NCBI GenBank assembly: GCA_030849065.1
Contig: JASAON010001541.1
Span: 1-50,369, forward strand
Direction of reading: 5' to 3'
Source: Jaenimonas drosophilae
Lineage: Eukaryota > Euglenozoa > Kinetoplastea > Trypanosomatida > Trypanosomatidae
DNA: 50,369 nt
The translations under genes were made by a program, and so were the position numbers. The notes under the pieces are model-generated. The model saw nothing but the letters and a program-made list of their open reading frames with translations. It was not told where the DNA came from and ran no database searches. Below, piece after piece: positions 18,166-29,400 of the stretch (positions within the stretch are counted from its first letter, which is position 1; each line of letters begins with the position of its first letter).

Positions 18166-18961
18166 GCTCACGTCGGATGACGCCGCTCATCATCATCATC
18201 ATCATCTCCCCGCGTTCATTGTTGGTTGCACTACATCCAGCCGGCCCCCCCCTCTTTTTTTTTTTAGGATTGCGTTGAAAATGGAGGCCGTTACTGGCTG
18301 ACAGTGAGAGAGAGAGAGAGGATGTTGATGCCGTGCAAGAGGCGGTGCTGCATGGATCCCTTCACTGGGGACATTGCCATCTCAACAATGTCCTTCCTTC
18401 TCTGATTTCTCTAGTAGCGCTCACTAAGGCATTACCTATGATGTTTTTGTGGTGATGGTGGTTCCTCCTCTTTTATGCTTTGTTGCAGAAGCGTCGTGAG
18501 CCCGAAACACACGCGACTGTGGTGTACCGACCCCTCTCCTTGTAGTGACTTCCTCTGCATGCAGCTATTCATGATGATGATGATCATCATCGTTGGTACC
18601 TTGGCTGATGGCTGCGGCAGGCAATTGCAGTGAGGATGAGAAGTACCTGACTGTAGCAGCTGTGATGGAATGGCATTTATACTTGGCCACAAGAAAACAA
18701 CACCAGCAACAGCATGTGGTGCGTGTATGTGTGTGATGAAGTATGTGTGCAGGGGGGCGATGTGCATCTCCATTTGCGACAGGCCACCAATGACCTATTT
18801 TTTTTTTTTTTGTTGAGCACCGATTTGTGAATGAAAGGCGTCGCTGGAAAACAAGAGAGATGATCGTGATGTAGAAGAGATGGGGGGAGTCTCTGACATT
18901 TGATGGATCACATGTTTGCTAGTTATTAGGATGATTGCGCTGGTTTCTTTTATTCTAGTGG
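18166..18961. other. Gene-poor spacer left of the palindromic element
   Basis: No gene seen. Contents: a CAT run (about 18188-18206), a T run (about 18255-18265), an AG repeat (18304-18321), one copy of a roughly 50-base imperfect direct repeat (18373-18422), a GAT/ATC palindrome near 18570-18590, and another T run (about 18798-18811). Confidence 0.5.
18373..18422. repeat. Direct repeat, left copy, flanking the palindromic element
   Basis: This stretch aligns by eye with 19887-19936. A 14-base block CCTTCCTTCTCTGA is identical in both, and CATCT, AACAATG and GTAGC match around it, with scattered substitutions and a small indel. The copies lie on either side of the inverted repeat and have the same orientation. 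Confidence 0.6.
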
Positions 18962-19832
18962 GATCGGAAACCGAAGAGACGTGAATGATCAGAGACGCTG
19001 AATGAGTGTGAAATGAATGGTCTACCTGTCCTCATCTGGTCTACAGATAGTCAGTGCTCCGCGTTTCCTGCGGGGAAAAAGAAACAAACAATTTTTTTTA
19101 GGGACTTGCACGATGACACTTCGCCGATGGCAGCAGTGTAACCATCTATCCACCATCATCTACGGTGCGATGGCCATAATTTGCAGTGATGGGCCCATGC
19201 CCTTGTCCATATGGGATGCCAACCCCCATGGGATCCCATCACGGGTAGAAATCCTTTACCCAGACGAGGACATCATGAGCACCATCGAAGGGTTCATTGC
19301 GCAACCGGAGCACCTCGGGTTGTTACGGGAGCCGGCAACAATGAAGAGCGCAAACGCCGACTTCGTGCACTTCATTCAAAGTGCGTGTATGAAATACACA
19401 CACAGGGCAGAACCGCCGACATGGCCAGAGTTATTGGCAGACTGGCACAGGGGGCCCCACGACCCCAGGACAAGGTTCGTGGTGGGACCGAGGGTGCCGT
19501 ACGCGTCCTCAAACACGGCGATAGTAATGCCGTTGGAGGTGGTCTCTCCCAGGACATCTGTCCGTTGGCCCTTGGCGTCCCATATGGACAAGGGCATGGG
19601 CCCATCACTGCAAATTATGGCCATCGCACCGTAGATGATGGTGGATAGATGGTTACACTGCTGCCATCGGCGAAGTGTCATCGTGCAAGTCCCTAAAAAA
19701 AATTGTTTGTTTCTTTTTCCCCGCAGGAAACGCGGAGCACTGACTATCTGTAGACCAGATGAGGACAGGTAGACCATTCATTTCACACTCATTCAGCGTC
19801 TCTGATCATTCACGTCTCTTCGGTTTCCGATC
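18962..19832. mobile_element. Palindromic element: 261-bp inverted repeats around a 349-bp core
   Basis: 18962-19222 and 19572-19832 are inverted copies; comparing the two by eye I found only one mismatch (T at 19217 against the complement of G at 19577). Each arm encodes the same protein start, read outside-in (ATG at 19017 on +, and at 19777 on -). The outer ends read GATCGGAAACCGAAGAG. The only ambiguous base in the window, N at 19833, abuts the right arm. No clear target-site duplication touches the ends. It may be a TIR or foldback element, a segment produced by fold-back DNA synthesis, or an assembly or library artefact; the sequence alone cannot separate these. The type label is the nearest available, not a firm claim. 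Confidence 0.55.
19223..19571. other. Unique core of the palindromic element, coding-like
   Basis: The + strand frame stays open through the core as part of a 205-codon ORF (19017-19634), and the - strand frame is open into the core as well (19376-19777). The + frame core has normal-looking composition, with segments such as YPDEDIMSTIEGFIAQPE and PPTWPELLADWHRG, and many G or C third positions. Its Arg and Gly codons (AGG, GGG) differ from neighbouring genes. No family is recognised. It may be a gene fragment captured between the arms. Confidence 0.35.
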
Positions 19833-19886
19833 NTGAGTGAGCCATGAGCGATGAAAAACGGGGGATTGAAACTGCGATCGTGGAAA

Positions 19887-19936
19887 AATGGCATCTTAAC
19901 AATGCCCTTCCTTCTCTGACGTCTCGCTCGTAGCAC
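19887..19936. repeat. Direct repeat, right copy, flanking the palindromic element
   Basis: Partner of 18373-18422. It lies 54 bases beyond the N that ends the right arm and upstream of the BRCT gene's splice acceptor. Confidence 0.6.
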
Positions 19937-19978
19937 TCTCTTCGCGCGTGAATGCATCCAACCACAACACCACTCTAC

Positions 19979-20022
19979 TTCAATCATCTTCATCAACTCC
20001 TCATCTCTGTGTTTTTTTTTAG
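19979..20022 (+). promoter_or_regulatory. Predicted trans-splice acceptor for the BRCT gene
   Basis: A CT-rich tract ending in nine or more T is followed directly by AG at 20021-20022; the ATG is at 20065. Confidence 0.6.
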
Positions 20023-20064
20023 AGCTACACACTTGACAGTGTCGGGCGTACGTGACGTGGAGAG

Positions 20065-20516
20065 ATGCTCTGCGGGCACGTCTTCGTGGGCCACCGTGCA
20101 CGTCTGCGCCAGACCACCATCGATCTCATCCACGCCGAGGGAGCTACCCTGGTGGAGAACATGAGCAAGAACAACAACGTCACGTGCGGCATCGTCTCTG
20201 CCTGCTCTTCTGGCAAAGATGATGATGATGCACCACGTTGGTTCCGCATTCTTCAACGTTTGCGGATGCCGATTGTTTATGAAGATTGGCTGCACGCTCG
20301 TGTTGCTGGCCACGACGATGCATCCTCCAGACGTGGTGCCCTTATTTGTTTTGACCCATCACTCATGGACCACATCATCTTCACAACAACTCAGCTTCCG
20401 CGCTTCGTGAAGATGAATGTTGTGGCAGCAATGCAGGCAATGGGCGCTCGATACTCACGCCACCTCACCAGCGACACCAACTTCCTCGTGTGTTGCCCTG
20501 TCATGGACAACACAAC

Positions 20517-20552
<36 letters not shown>

Positions 20553-21060
20553 GTCCGCAGATGGAGCACAAACGAAGTTGTTGATGGCCAAGAAGCTGGG
20601 GTTGGCCATGGCAACACCGCGTTGGGTCCATCGATGTTTTTGTGAGGGAAGATGGATACCAGCCGACGGCGGCAACGCCTCCACCACAACGATTGCCACA
20701 AAGGCGGCTGACGCTCATGCACGCACATCATCGCCGGAGCCATACCGCAGAGATGTGTTGCACGATGCTGCGACCATGTCAGTGGTTACCACACCACCTC
20801 CCAGCTTACGTGCCGCACCAGCGGTGGATGAGGAGCTGGAGCGCTTCGTGGATGATCTTCTTCGCCCCGCCTTTGCGCGCAGAACACACAAACGTGGTCG
20901 TGCGTCGAGCACGAGCGCTGCTCGTCTTCCCGACGCCATTTCGGAGCAGTCGTCGCGCGAACGCAGCCGCTCCCACACCCCACACCAGCCCATCATCATC
21001 AGCAACAACAACAACAACAACAACAATTGTTGCTCATTAAGTACATCTCCAGCTGCGTGA
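20065..21060 (+). CDS. Tandem BRCT-domain protein
   Basis: 331 residues. Two BRCT-like repeats are visible. The first (about 3-90) runs from HVFVGHRARLRQTTIDLIHAEGATL to RMPIVYEDWLHARV, with the conserved Trp in the last helix. The second (about 100-200) has MQAMGARYSRHLTSDTNFLVCC and ends MATPRWVHRCFCEGRW. A 13-residue Asn run from AAC repeats sits inside the second repeat, between strand and helix. The Ser/Arg/His-rich tail holds another Asn run (about 313-320). BRCT pairs bind phosphopeptides and act in DNA damage signalling or replication; whether this is a Rad4/TopBP1-type or other member cannot be decided. The protein is probably nuclear. The ATG lies 42 nt after a strong predicted acceptor. 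Confidence 0.78.
20515..20549. repeat. AAC trinucleotide microsatellite coding poly-Asn
   Basis: Uninterrupted AAC units in frame inside the second BRCT repeat. A shorter array of the same unit lies at 21003-21026 near the end of the same gene. Confidence 0.85.
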
Positions 21061-21360
21061 TGATGGATGCACACAGAGAATAGATGCCGAAATCATAGAT
21101 TTACTTCCCAACTACTCCGCACACTCTACACTCCAATGACTGCATCCATGAATGAGGTACGTACGTGGCTCATCAACACATTCGCGTACGTCATGATGAT
21201 GTTTCATCACGCACAACCATGCTACCTCCCTGTTTCTTTGTTGCATCTCATTCACACACACACACACACCTTCAACGCAAGCATACACAAACAAGGCATA
21301 GCACAGATTGTAGTACGCCACAACACCCCTTCTTCTTGTTGTTGTTGTTTTGTTATCTTG
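21061..21360. other. Spacer / 5' region of the VPS45 gene
   Basis: An in-frame ATG at 21067 makes the VPS45 frame open across this spacer. The encoded residues are low-complexity (CCCC, HTHTHT) and include a CA repeat (about 21253-21270) and a pyrimidine tract (about 21329-21359), so it is treated as untranslated. Confidence 0.55.
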
Positions 21361-23127
21361 ATGTCGCTGGCTACACAGCCACTGTGGGCGGCGGCGGCGG
21401 CGTCTTCACCTGCCGAAGCCACCTCGTCGGTGCCATCCTTAACGCGCATGGTGTCGGACTACATCAACCACATCATTCCAAATGATGAATCCATGAAGGT
21501 GTTGCTCGTTGATGAAGCAACGCTGCCAAGCATCAGCATGGCCTTCACGCAAACCGCGCTCCTCTCGCGTGGCGTCTTTCTGGTTGATCGCATCGACCGT
21601 CATCGCGTAAATCACTCCATCAAGACGATGCGCTGCGTGATGTACGTACGTCCTGACGCCGCCAACATCGAGGCCATGTGCGCTGAGTTGCGCATGGCCA
21701 AGTACAGCGCCTATGACATTGTGTTGTGTGGCCCCATCTCTCGCGATCAGATGGACCGCCTTGCCTCTGCCGATGCTCACGCTCTTGTGCAGAAAGTGGA
21801 GGAGGTTTATTGCGACTACTGCCCGGTGAATCATGACGTCTTCTTGATGGAACCACTGCGCCGAATGGGCGGTGTAGGGAGTGTGGGTGGCACATCATCC
21901 AACGACGAGGTGTTGCGCATCGCAACGGGATTGGCCTCGCTCATGATTGCGCAACGCCAGAAGCCCTTCATTCGTTATCAGGGAAGTAGCCACACCGCAC
22001 ATCGCGTGGCTACGGAGCTGATGCGCATCCTGCGTTCAGATCCAGAGCTCTACAACTACCGGAACCGATCCACCACATACCTCTTGTTGGATCGCACCAG
22101 CGACCCCATCACACCCTTGTTGTTGCCGTGGACGTATCAGGCGATGCTCCACGAACACATTGGCCTTGACCACAACACACTACGTCTGCCACGTACTAAC
22201 GTGGGAAGTACTGGAGGTGGTTCTTTAGATGATGACAACGAGGAGGGCTACGTCTTCTCACAGGGCGAGGATAGCTTCTTTGCTGCCAACATGTATGCTG
22301 ATTGGGGAGAGGTGTGCTCCACCGTCAAGGCACACGTGGAGAGGTATCGCGCCATGGCCAACATCCCGGATCGCAGCACCGCCACACTCGAGGAGCTCAA
22401 AAATTATTTACAAAAGATGCCAGAAACGAAAAGTCTGGCCGCCTCCGTCATGAAGCACGCCGCCGCCACCACCTATCTCTCCAGCTTGATCCAACGGCGC
22501 CACTTGTTGGAGGTGGCGCTGCTGGAGCAAAACATGGTTGCGACGAGCGATGCCAACGGCCACCTCAGCCGCTTGCAGGACCTCGCCGCCAAGAACATCC
22601 AAATCATGGATCTACAACGTCTGTGCTTGATCTATCACATGCGCTATGAAGGTGCGGGCAAGGCATCGCGTGTGGCACCGCTGTTACACAAACACCACTG
22701 CGCCGACATCCTCCGCAAGCTGCGCATGTACTTTGGCAGCGATCGCAACACGGAGTCGCTCTTCGCGGAGACTGGCATGATGGCCTCCTTGGCCAAGACA
22801 TTTGGTGATGATGCGGCGGGCAGCTCCTACACACAGCATGAGCCCGTGATGAAGGAAACGCTGCGGCAGATATTTTCGGGCAAGCTGGACGAGATGAGCC
22901 ATCCATATTGCACCGACATCTCCACCGACAAACCGCGAGAGGTGGTGGTGTTTATGTGCGGAGGATTCACGTACGAGGAGGCGGCGTTGGCACACCACAT
23001 CAACAGCGGAACAGCGTACAAGGCCAACGACGTGGCACAGTTTCCTGCGGGCGGCGCACGTGTGTTGTTGGGGGGAGATGCAACATTGAGCAGTGAGCTC
23101 TTCGTGCATCAATTGGGGAGGCTGTAA
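21361..23127 (+). CDS. VPS45: Sec1/Munc18-family protein VPS45
   Basis: 588 residues from ATG 21361. The SM-protein fold is evident from VSDYINHIIPNDESMKVLLVD through MAFTQTALL and VFLVDRID. The VPS45-type segments are YLLLDRTSDPITPLLLPWTYQAMLHE, where the other SM families differ, and VVVFMCGGFTYEEA near the C-terminus. VPS45 binds Tlg2/syntaxin-16-type SNAREs and controls endosome-to-Golgi fusion. The start is uncertain: a pyrimidine tract ends two bases before 21361 and its first AG is 21376-21377, which would make ATG 21448 (559 residues, closest to typical VPS45) the first codon. An upstream acceptor near 21280 would allow 21361. An acidic Gly/Asp insertion near residues 280-300 is lineage-specific. 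Confidence 0.9.
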   Translation: MSLATQPLWAAAAASSPAEATSSVPSLTRMVSDYINHIIPNDESMKVLLVDEATLPSISMAFTQTALLSRGVFLVDRIDRHRVNHSIKTMRCVMYVRPDAANIEAMCAELRMAKYSAYDIVLCGPISRDQMDRLASADAHALVQKVEEVYCDYCPVNHDVFLMEPLRRMGGVGSVGGTSSNDEVLRIATGLASLMIAQRQKPFIRYQGSSHTAHRVATELMRILRSDPELYNYRNRSTTYLLLDRTSDPITPLLLPWTYQAMLHEHIGLDHNTLRLPRTNVGSTGGGSLDDDNEEGYVFSQGEDSFFAANMYADWGEVCSTVKAHVERYRAMANIPDRSTATLEELKNYLQKMPETKSLAASVMKHAAATTYLSSLIQRRHLLEVALLEQNMVATSDANGHLSRLQDLAAKNIQIMDLQRLCLIYHMRYEGAGKASRVAPLLHKHHCADILRKLRMYFGSDRNTESLFAETGMMASLAKTFGDDAAGSSYTQHEPVMKETLRQIFSGKLDEMSHPYCTDISTDKPREVVVFMCGGFTYEEAALAHHINSGTAYKANDVAQFPAGGARVLLGGDATLSSELFVHQLGRL

Positions 23128-23449
23128 GGGGCGTGAAGGAGCTCTGACACAGACACATACTCATCCTCCTCCGTGATGATGGCGCATGATGCACATACCA
23201 ACAAAACATCAGCCGCCTTCATCACCAACACGGGTGTAGTTGCATCATTTTTTTTTGTGTGTGTGTGTGTGACGGATGACGTTGAGTGATTCCCCATCCA
23301 TGCTCATCGTGCTTCTTTTTGTGCGTTGCATTCATCACGAAGTGCAGCTCTGCATGTACTAGATAGACTCCACGAATAGCAAACTGAATTACGGAGCACC
23401 CCCAACGCTCCATCACATCATAGATACGATAGTTGTTGGTGGCAGAGAG
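23128..23449. other. Spacer before the GCP6-like gene
   Basis: Nothing beyond a T run and TG repeat (about 23249-23271) and a GGCAG at 23441-23445 that could be a late splice acceptor only a few bases before the ATG at 23450. Confidence 0.4.
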
Positions 23450-26400
23450 ATGCTGCGCGATGATGAGGAGGATGGTGGACGTCCTCCGCTCTATCGTGGC
23501 GGCCTCATCCATCATCCTCGACCAGCAACCACACAACACATGTTGATGCAGTCGCACCTCCACGACGTCAGCACCATTGATCTCATGATTGCGCTGCCCT
23601 ACGCACTCTCGCCTGCACTTCCGCATGAGGAGGCGTGGAGTCGCTGCCGTCATGCCGCGCTGAATCGCATCTTCAATCCAATCATGGCCACACACATGAG
23701 CTGTCGCGGTGTTGGTGCCATGCGCTCACGGCTTGAGCAACTCATTGTGCAGGCGAGGCATACGTTGAGAGAAACACAATCGGCGTCACGTCTGTGCGCC
23801 TTTGACTTGCTGGCTGCGAGAGTTGATGCTCCGGGTGGTGTGCGGGGCGATGCATCTGCGCAGCGCTCACGCTGCATGAATCACGATAGCGCCACCACCT
23901 CAAATGTTCGTGGAATTCTCAAGGCCACATCGCAAACAGACGACATACAACAACAACAACAAAATCATGATGGAGATGATCTCAGCCTCGCACAGAAGCT
24001 TCTCTACGTGGTGCTACGGACCAGCGCTGTGGATCATCGTGATGATGCCATTCGGCAGCCATCATCATCTTCATCATCATCATCATCATCAACATTCACC
24101 ACAACAAATAAAGAACGCCTTAGTGATGCAAACGAAGGTGCAGCAAAACACTGGTGTATAGAGCCATTCGCCAACTCATCGTGGCCATCCACATCATCTT
24201 CACTACAGAAAACATCATCACCAACAACAACAACAACGTCCTTCTCGATGATGATGAAGCCGAGTACATGTTGGCTCTCGCCATCGATGATTTTCATCTT
24301 GGAACGTTCAGGGGAGATGCGCGATGCACTGCGATGGTCAACGGACCCCGATCTCATCGTGTTGTCTGTACTCACGCAATCATCATCACCGCACAACAAC
24401 ATCAGCAGTGCGTGGATGATGGATAATCATGGTAGTGCTCCATCCATCACATCCGCCACCACAAGTGAGTGGGGCAGTGCGGAGAGCAGCGATGTGGTGC
24501 GTCTTGTTGGCGATGCGCCACGCCGTCGTCGTGCCTCATCCACGTCGATGAAGCGATTGGCGAGTACAACACGTGTGGCGGTGGATCCAACACCTGCCAA
24601 CAACAACAACACATCAAGCAATCACACAGACATACGCAAACGCCCACATGCCGCCTTGTTTTCCATGATGTCGTCGGTGTACTCCTCCGATGTCTGTGGC
24701 ATTCTCTTCGTGGCGCTGCATCGATGTGTTGTTGGTGTGGCAGATCCATATCAACTCACAGAGGTGGTGGAGCGCAACACATCATCACCAACATCTTGCG
24801 AGGTCTTCATGACTGTGGCAGCATCTTTCTTGGGCTCTCCCAACGATGCGGATGATGATGATGATGATGATGATGCACCAACGATGCATGCACGTGTTGT
24901 TGCGCTTCAAGGAAAAATATCTGCTGACGTACCACGAAAACGTAGGAAGCGTGATGCCGCCAATCCTCCAACACCATCCAAAACAACAACAACAACATCC
25001 ATGAACGCAGCATCATCACCAAACAACGAGGATCGTCGTCTGCGCCATCGTGCATGTACGCGTGGTGTGATGGCCATGCTGCAGTGGGGGTGCTCATGTG
25101 GGACCCTCTTCCTTCGTCTTCAGCACTTGTGTGTGTTGGCCGAACAACCTCATCAACGCGTTGGCCTTGGTGTATATGGTGTGTGTGCCGTGGCGGCACT
25201 GCGAACATGCCTCGCCGTCCTTCGTCGTCAAGCCGTGGAGCTCAGTGTTCGTCCAGGCGGTCCGCACGGTATCCGTTTTTCGGAGCTCATCGATGCCTAT
25301 CAACGTCTGGAGCATGTTGAAGAGGGCGTCCTGGTGCTCGCCAACTACTTCCACGTGCGTGCGTCGGGGGATTACGATGCCCGCGATGCGATTCGGCGAT
25401 TATCATCCGCGACGTTGTTGTCGGAAGGATTTTCGCACTTTTCGGCGCGCTGCATCAACAGCCTCGGCAGGTATCAGTACGGTGTTGGTGATTGCCATGC
25501 ACAGGTGGAGCAGATGGAGATGGAGCGCGCGTGGAGAGAGCAACAACCATCACCAACAACAGCAGCAAGAGAGGATGAGAGCAGTACGGCACGTTGCGTG
25601 GCGGCCGCCAACTACGTGAATCGTGCCAATCACCTCTCCGCCTCCATTGATGTGCTCGGCCACCTCTTCACCTCCTTGTTGGCGCCATTTCACCGCATGA
25701 CGCAGACGTGGATGCAACACGGCCGTCTCGCCGATCAGCTGGATGAGTTCTTCATTGTGCCATCCTACGGCAGCACCGCGAGCGGCTTCATGATTGATGC
25801 ATCAACGCACCGTCTTCCATGTTTTGTGTCGGTGGACGCGGCAGAGGCGGTGTTGCAGGCCGGCATCAGCCGACGTGTTGTTCGCGCGGCGGCTGCGCAC
25901 TTGGTGGAGGCGGCACGTCTCTCAGAGGTGGCGTGCCGTCGAGCGCAACAAGGTGCGTGTGCCAATGACGAGATGATGGAGGAGTGTGAGTATGATGATG
26001 CCCATCATCATCAACAACAACATCCATCACGTCGTCCGTGTGCTGCGGATGCCCACGTTGGGTCGTGGCTCGTGGAGGAGTTTTTGGATGCACTGGATGG
26101 GAGACGGGTGAGCCCATTTCCAGCGCTCCCGCGCATCGATCCGGTGGATGAGCGCGGCACGTTGCGATATTGGCGCGCCTTTCATGGCGCGTGCAACACA
26201 CTTCTCCTCTCACGTGTGGAGGCGGAGCTGAAGGAGGCACGTGCGGAGGTGGTCGCGGATATGGCAAAGACGACGAAACAAAAGAAGTCTGAGAGTGAGG
26301 ATGTACGTCATTCTGTTCCTGCATCGGTGAGTGCGGCACATACACCGCAGGAGGATAATGAAGAGGCTCCTCTTGCCGAAGCCAACACATGTGCATCGGA

Positions 26401-29400
26401 GGATGATTCGCACATCAGCATCGAAGTGGTGATGAATGATGAGGATGAGGATGATGATGTTGGGATGTTGGCTCCCCCTCGTACCTCGACGGATGATTAT
26501 GTGGAGATCTTTCTTGATGGTCTCAGCGTAGCTCCGCTTGCAGAGAATGAGGATGAGGATGAAGAGGAGGAGCCGATTCACTCCGCCACAGCATCAACGG
26601 CTTCGAGTGTGCTGGGCCTGCGACGTGTGGTGCCACAACGCAGCGGCTCCAGCTCCACGTTGAGCTCGCAGTCTTCGCACGCCGCATCGGCGCTCTACGG
26701 CGCGATTGCGGAGGAGATGCGGCAGGTGGCGATTGTGCGCGAGGATGTGGAGGAGGCATCGATGCACGTGAAACATGCGATGCAGCACACCTACACACAA
26801 GACGTGCGCCACTTTTGCTGGATGAAACGCATGAAGGCGTGGAAGGATCAACGCATGGCGCTCTGCCCACTTCGCAGCGCGGCGGTGCGTCAGACGGTGG
26901 ATGAGCTCCGTGCGCTGTACGACGCACACACAAGCACGTTGGGTGATGATGGAGATGAAGAAGGATCGACGCAACGTTTGAAGTTTGTGGTACCTTTCTC
27001 ACGTTGCCCGAGCCCAACACCTCCTCCGGTGGAGCTCTTCCCGACGTTGGCGGATGAGAGCTCCAAGACTAAACACGTTGGCGTGTCTTTCTTGGTTCCA
27101 AAATCATCATCATCATCATCATCATCAAGACACGAGAAGGATGAAGAGATGATGCAGATGGAGGAGGAGCCTCCATGTACTGATATAAATCGCTGGGCCA
27201 ACGAAGTTGTGCCAGTGACGGATGAGACGAATGCAACAAGCATACGTGGTGGGACATTGCCAGAAGCAGCTCATCCTCATCTTGCTGCAGCAGCAACAAC
27301 AACATCTCCCGCACTTTTGGATGAGGCAGGTCTGCCACATCCGGCAGAGTGCTACGTTGTGGATGATATTAACGACGAGGAGTACTTTCAGCAGCGTGTT
27401 GGTCCAACGAGCCATCGACGTGCAGAGTACGAAGCATTAATGGCACACATGGCAGAGATGGAGGCGCACATGCAAACGGTGGATGTGCATTCAAGCTTCT
27501 ATCGCAACTTTTGCTCGAGCATTGCTCGTCAGCGTCTTGGCTTGTTGGCGAAGGAGGAGGTTGGCACATCAACGTGCAATGAAGATGAAGATGCACCACA
27601 ACATTGTGGTGGTGTTGCAGGTTTGCCAAGCTCCGTTGCTACCGCAGCCACACGTGCCAGCGCGTGGGACGACGACGATCCGCGCATCGCCGAACGCACG
27701 TGGAGCTCCGATGCCACATCCACACACAACAACAACAAAAACACCACCAATAGCACCGATGAGCCAGCAACATCGTGGCCACGTACGCACGTCCTCGGTG
27801 ATGATGAGCTCGGCGCGACGTTGACGGAGACAATGCGCCTCACCCCCGCCGCAGCCGAGGCGTTGCAGAGTTGTGGGGCATACCTCCACATCATTGCCCA
27901 GCACAACGCCATGTATATGACGCACAAGGCACTTCAACTGGCACTCCTACCTCCGCACGGATCCATCTTTCAGGTGCTGCAACAAATGATGAATGTGTGC
28001 TTGTTGCAAGGAGGAGGGTTGGTCTTTGGCCTGCTGGAGATGTGGGATAGACGTGTGGAGGCCGCGTTGGATTCAGCCGCCTCGCCACATCATCATCATA
28101 ATCATCATCATCATCCGGTGGATGCGTGGGCAACATTGTCGGAGCTCAACGAAGTTTTTGGTGCGGCGTGGTCCGCCTCGTTGGTTGGTGGTGCAGGGCG
28201 ATCGGTGGAAGTTGCGTGGGTGCTGAGCGAAGCTGATGCGCGCAATGGCGCCACCCTCGCCCGCGCACGCATGTTGGATGAGATGGGATGGGAGGCGGAG
28301 GAGGAGGAGAGCATGATGATGATGATGGATGATGGTGGTGATGATGCGCATGATCATCATGTTGCTGTGCCATCAAACCTCTTTGAGTTCATCGCGTGTC
28401 TCACCCTTCGTTGCCAACGTGCATGTGGTGGCATGTGGCTCCTCCCGCAAGGTGTCGTGGAGGATGTTGGGGATGTGTGCAGCACACTACTCCTGTGGAA
28501 GACCTTGGAGCGTGTGGTGTTGCGTACGTGGCGAGCTGGGATGGACTCTGGCATGCCCGAGGTGTTCTTCTTTTGCAATGTGGCGCGTCAGACCTTCACA
28601 TCTCTCCAACAACACACGTGGCACACCATCTCATCGGTGGTGAAGTCGTACCGCGCATCCTTGGAGCTCTTGTCTGGCGTGTTGTACGCATTCCACGCCT
28701 TGAGTGAATTCACCGCGGCAACAGAGCTCTTCTTGGCGGAGCTCCGACTGGCCGCCATCCTTGCAGAGCCCTTGTGCTCATGTTGGGATCCCATCTACGT
28801 CATGCTGCGTGAGCTGGAGGAGGTTGAGCGTGTCGCGCGCTTTGTTGCACGAGAGCGGCGGAGTGCGATGCTCTATCACCGCAATGCCATGGACGCCATT
28901 GCGGCATTAGCGGAGGATGTGGTGACTGGAGGCGGAGGCATCGCGCGAAGCAAAGATGCGCTCGCCGCGGTGCGTTTGGCGCAGTCGCTCATTGCGCGCA
29001 CCGCGCCGGTGCCGCTGGCGGCAGATGTTGCCGTGGCGGGTGTGCCTCCACCCCTCTCCGATCAGGAAATGTCATCCATGTTGCATGACTCAACCACACA
29101 ACATGATGATGATGATGATGCGTCACTACCACCACCACCACCACGTAAACGTACAGGTGGCAAACGTCGTTTGGCCAAGTCGGCGAGCACATCCACAAAA
29201 GAGCGACGCTCACGCAAGACGAAGCGTTTATCCCCGACGGCACCAACTCACGTCAAAGTTGGTTGGCGAGGTGGCACAAGTGCCACTGTTGCCACAGACA
29301 GACGTGCCGTTGTGCGTCGTTTGCGGCCATCACGATCCAACAATGTTGCTAGTGGTACCACAACGAAGACCAACACACACGTGGATGCCACTCGCGGAAC

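Noticed and set aside
18181..18206. Repeated units suggestive of a CRISPR array
   Set aside because: These are simple CAT/GAT microsatellites without spaced repeats, and the genome is eukaryotic.
21067..21360. N-terminal extension of VPS45 to ATG 21067
   Set aside because: The residues come from CA and TTG repeats and a splice-type pyrimidine tract, and Vps45 alignment begins only after residue 120 of that frame.
23222..23695. 157-codon - strand frame across the start of the GCP6-like gene
   Set aside because: It is composed of TGTG and antisense sequence, shows no recognised family, and conflicts with the coding + strand.
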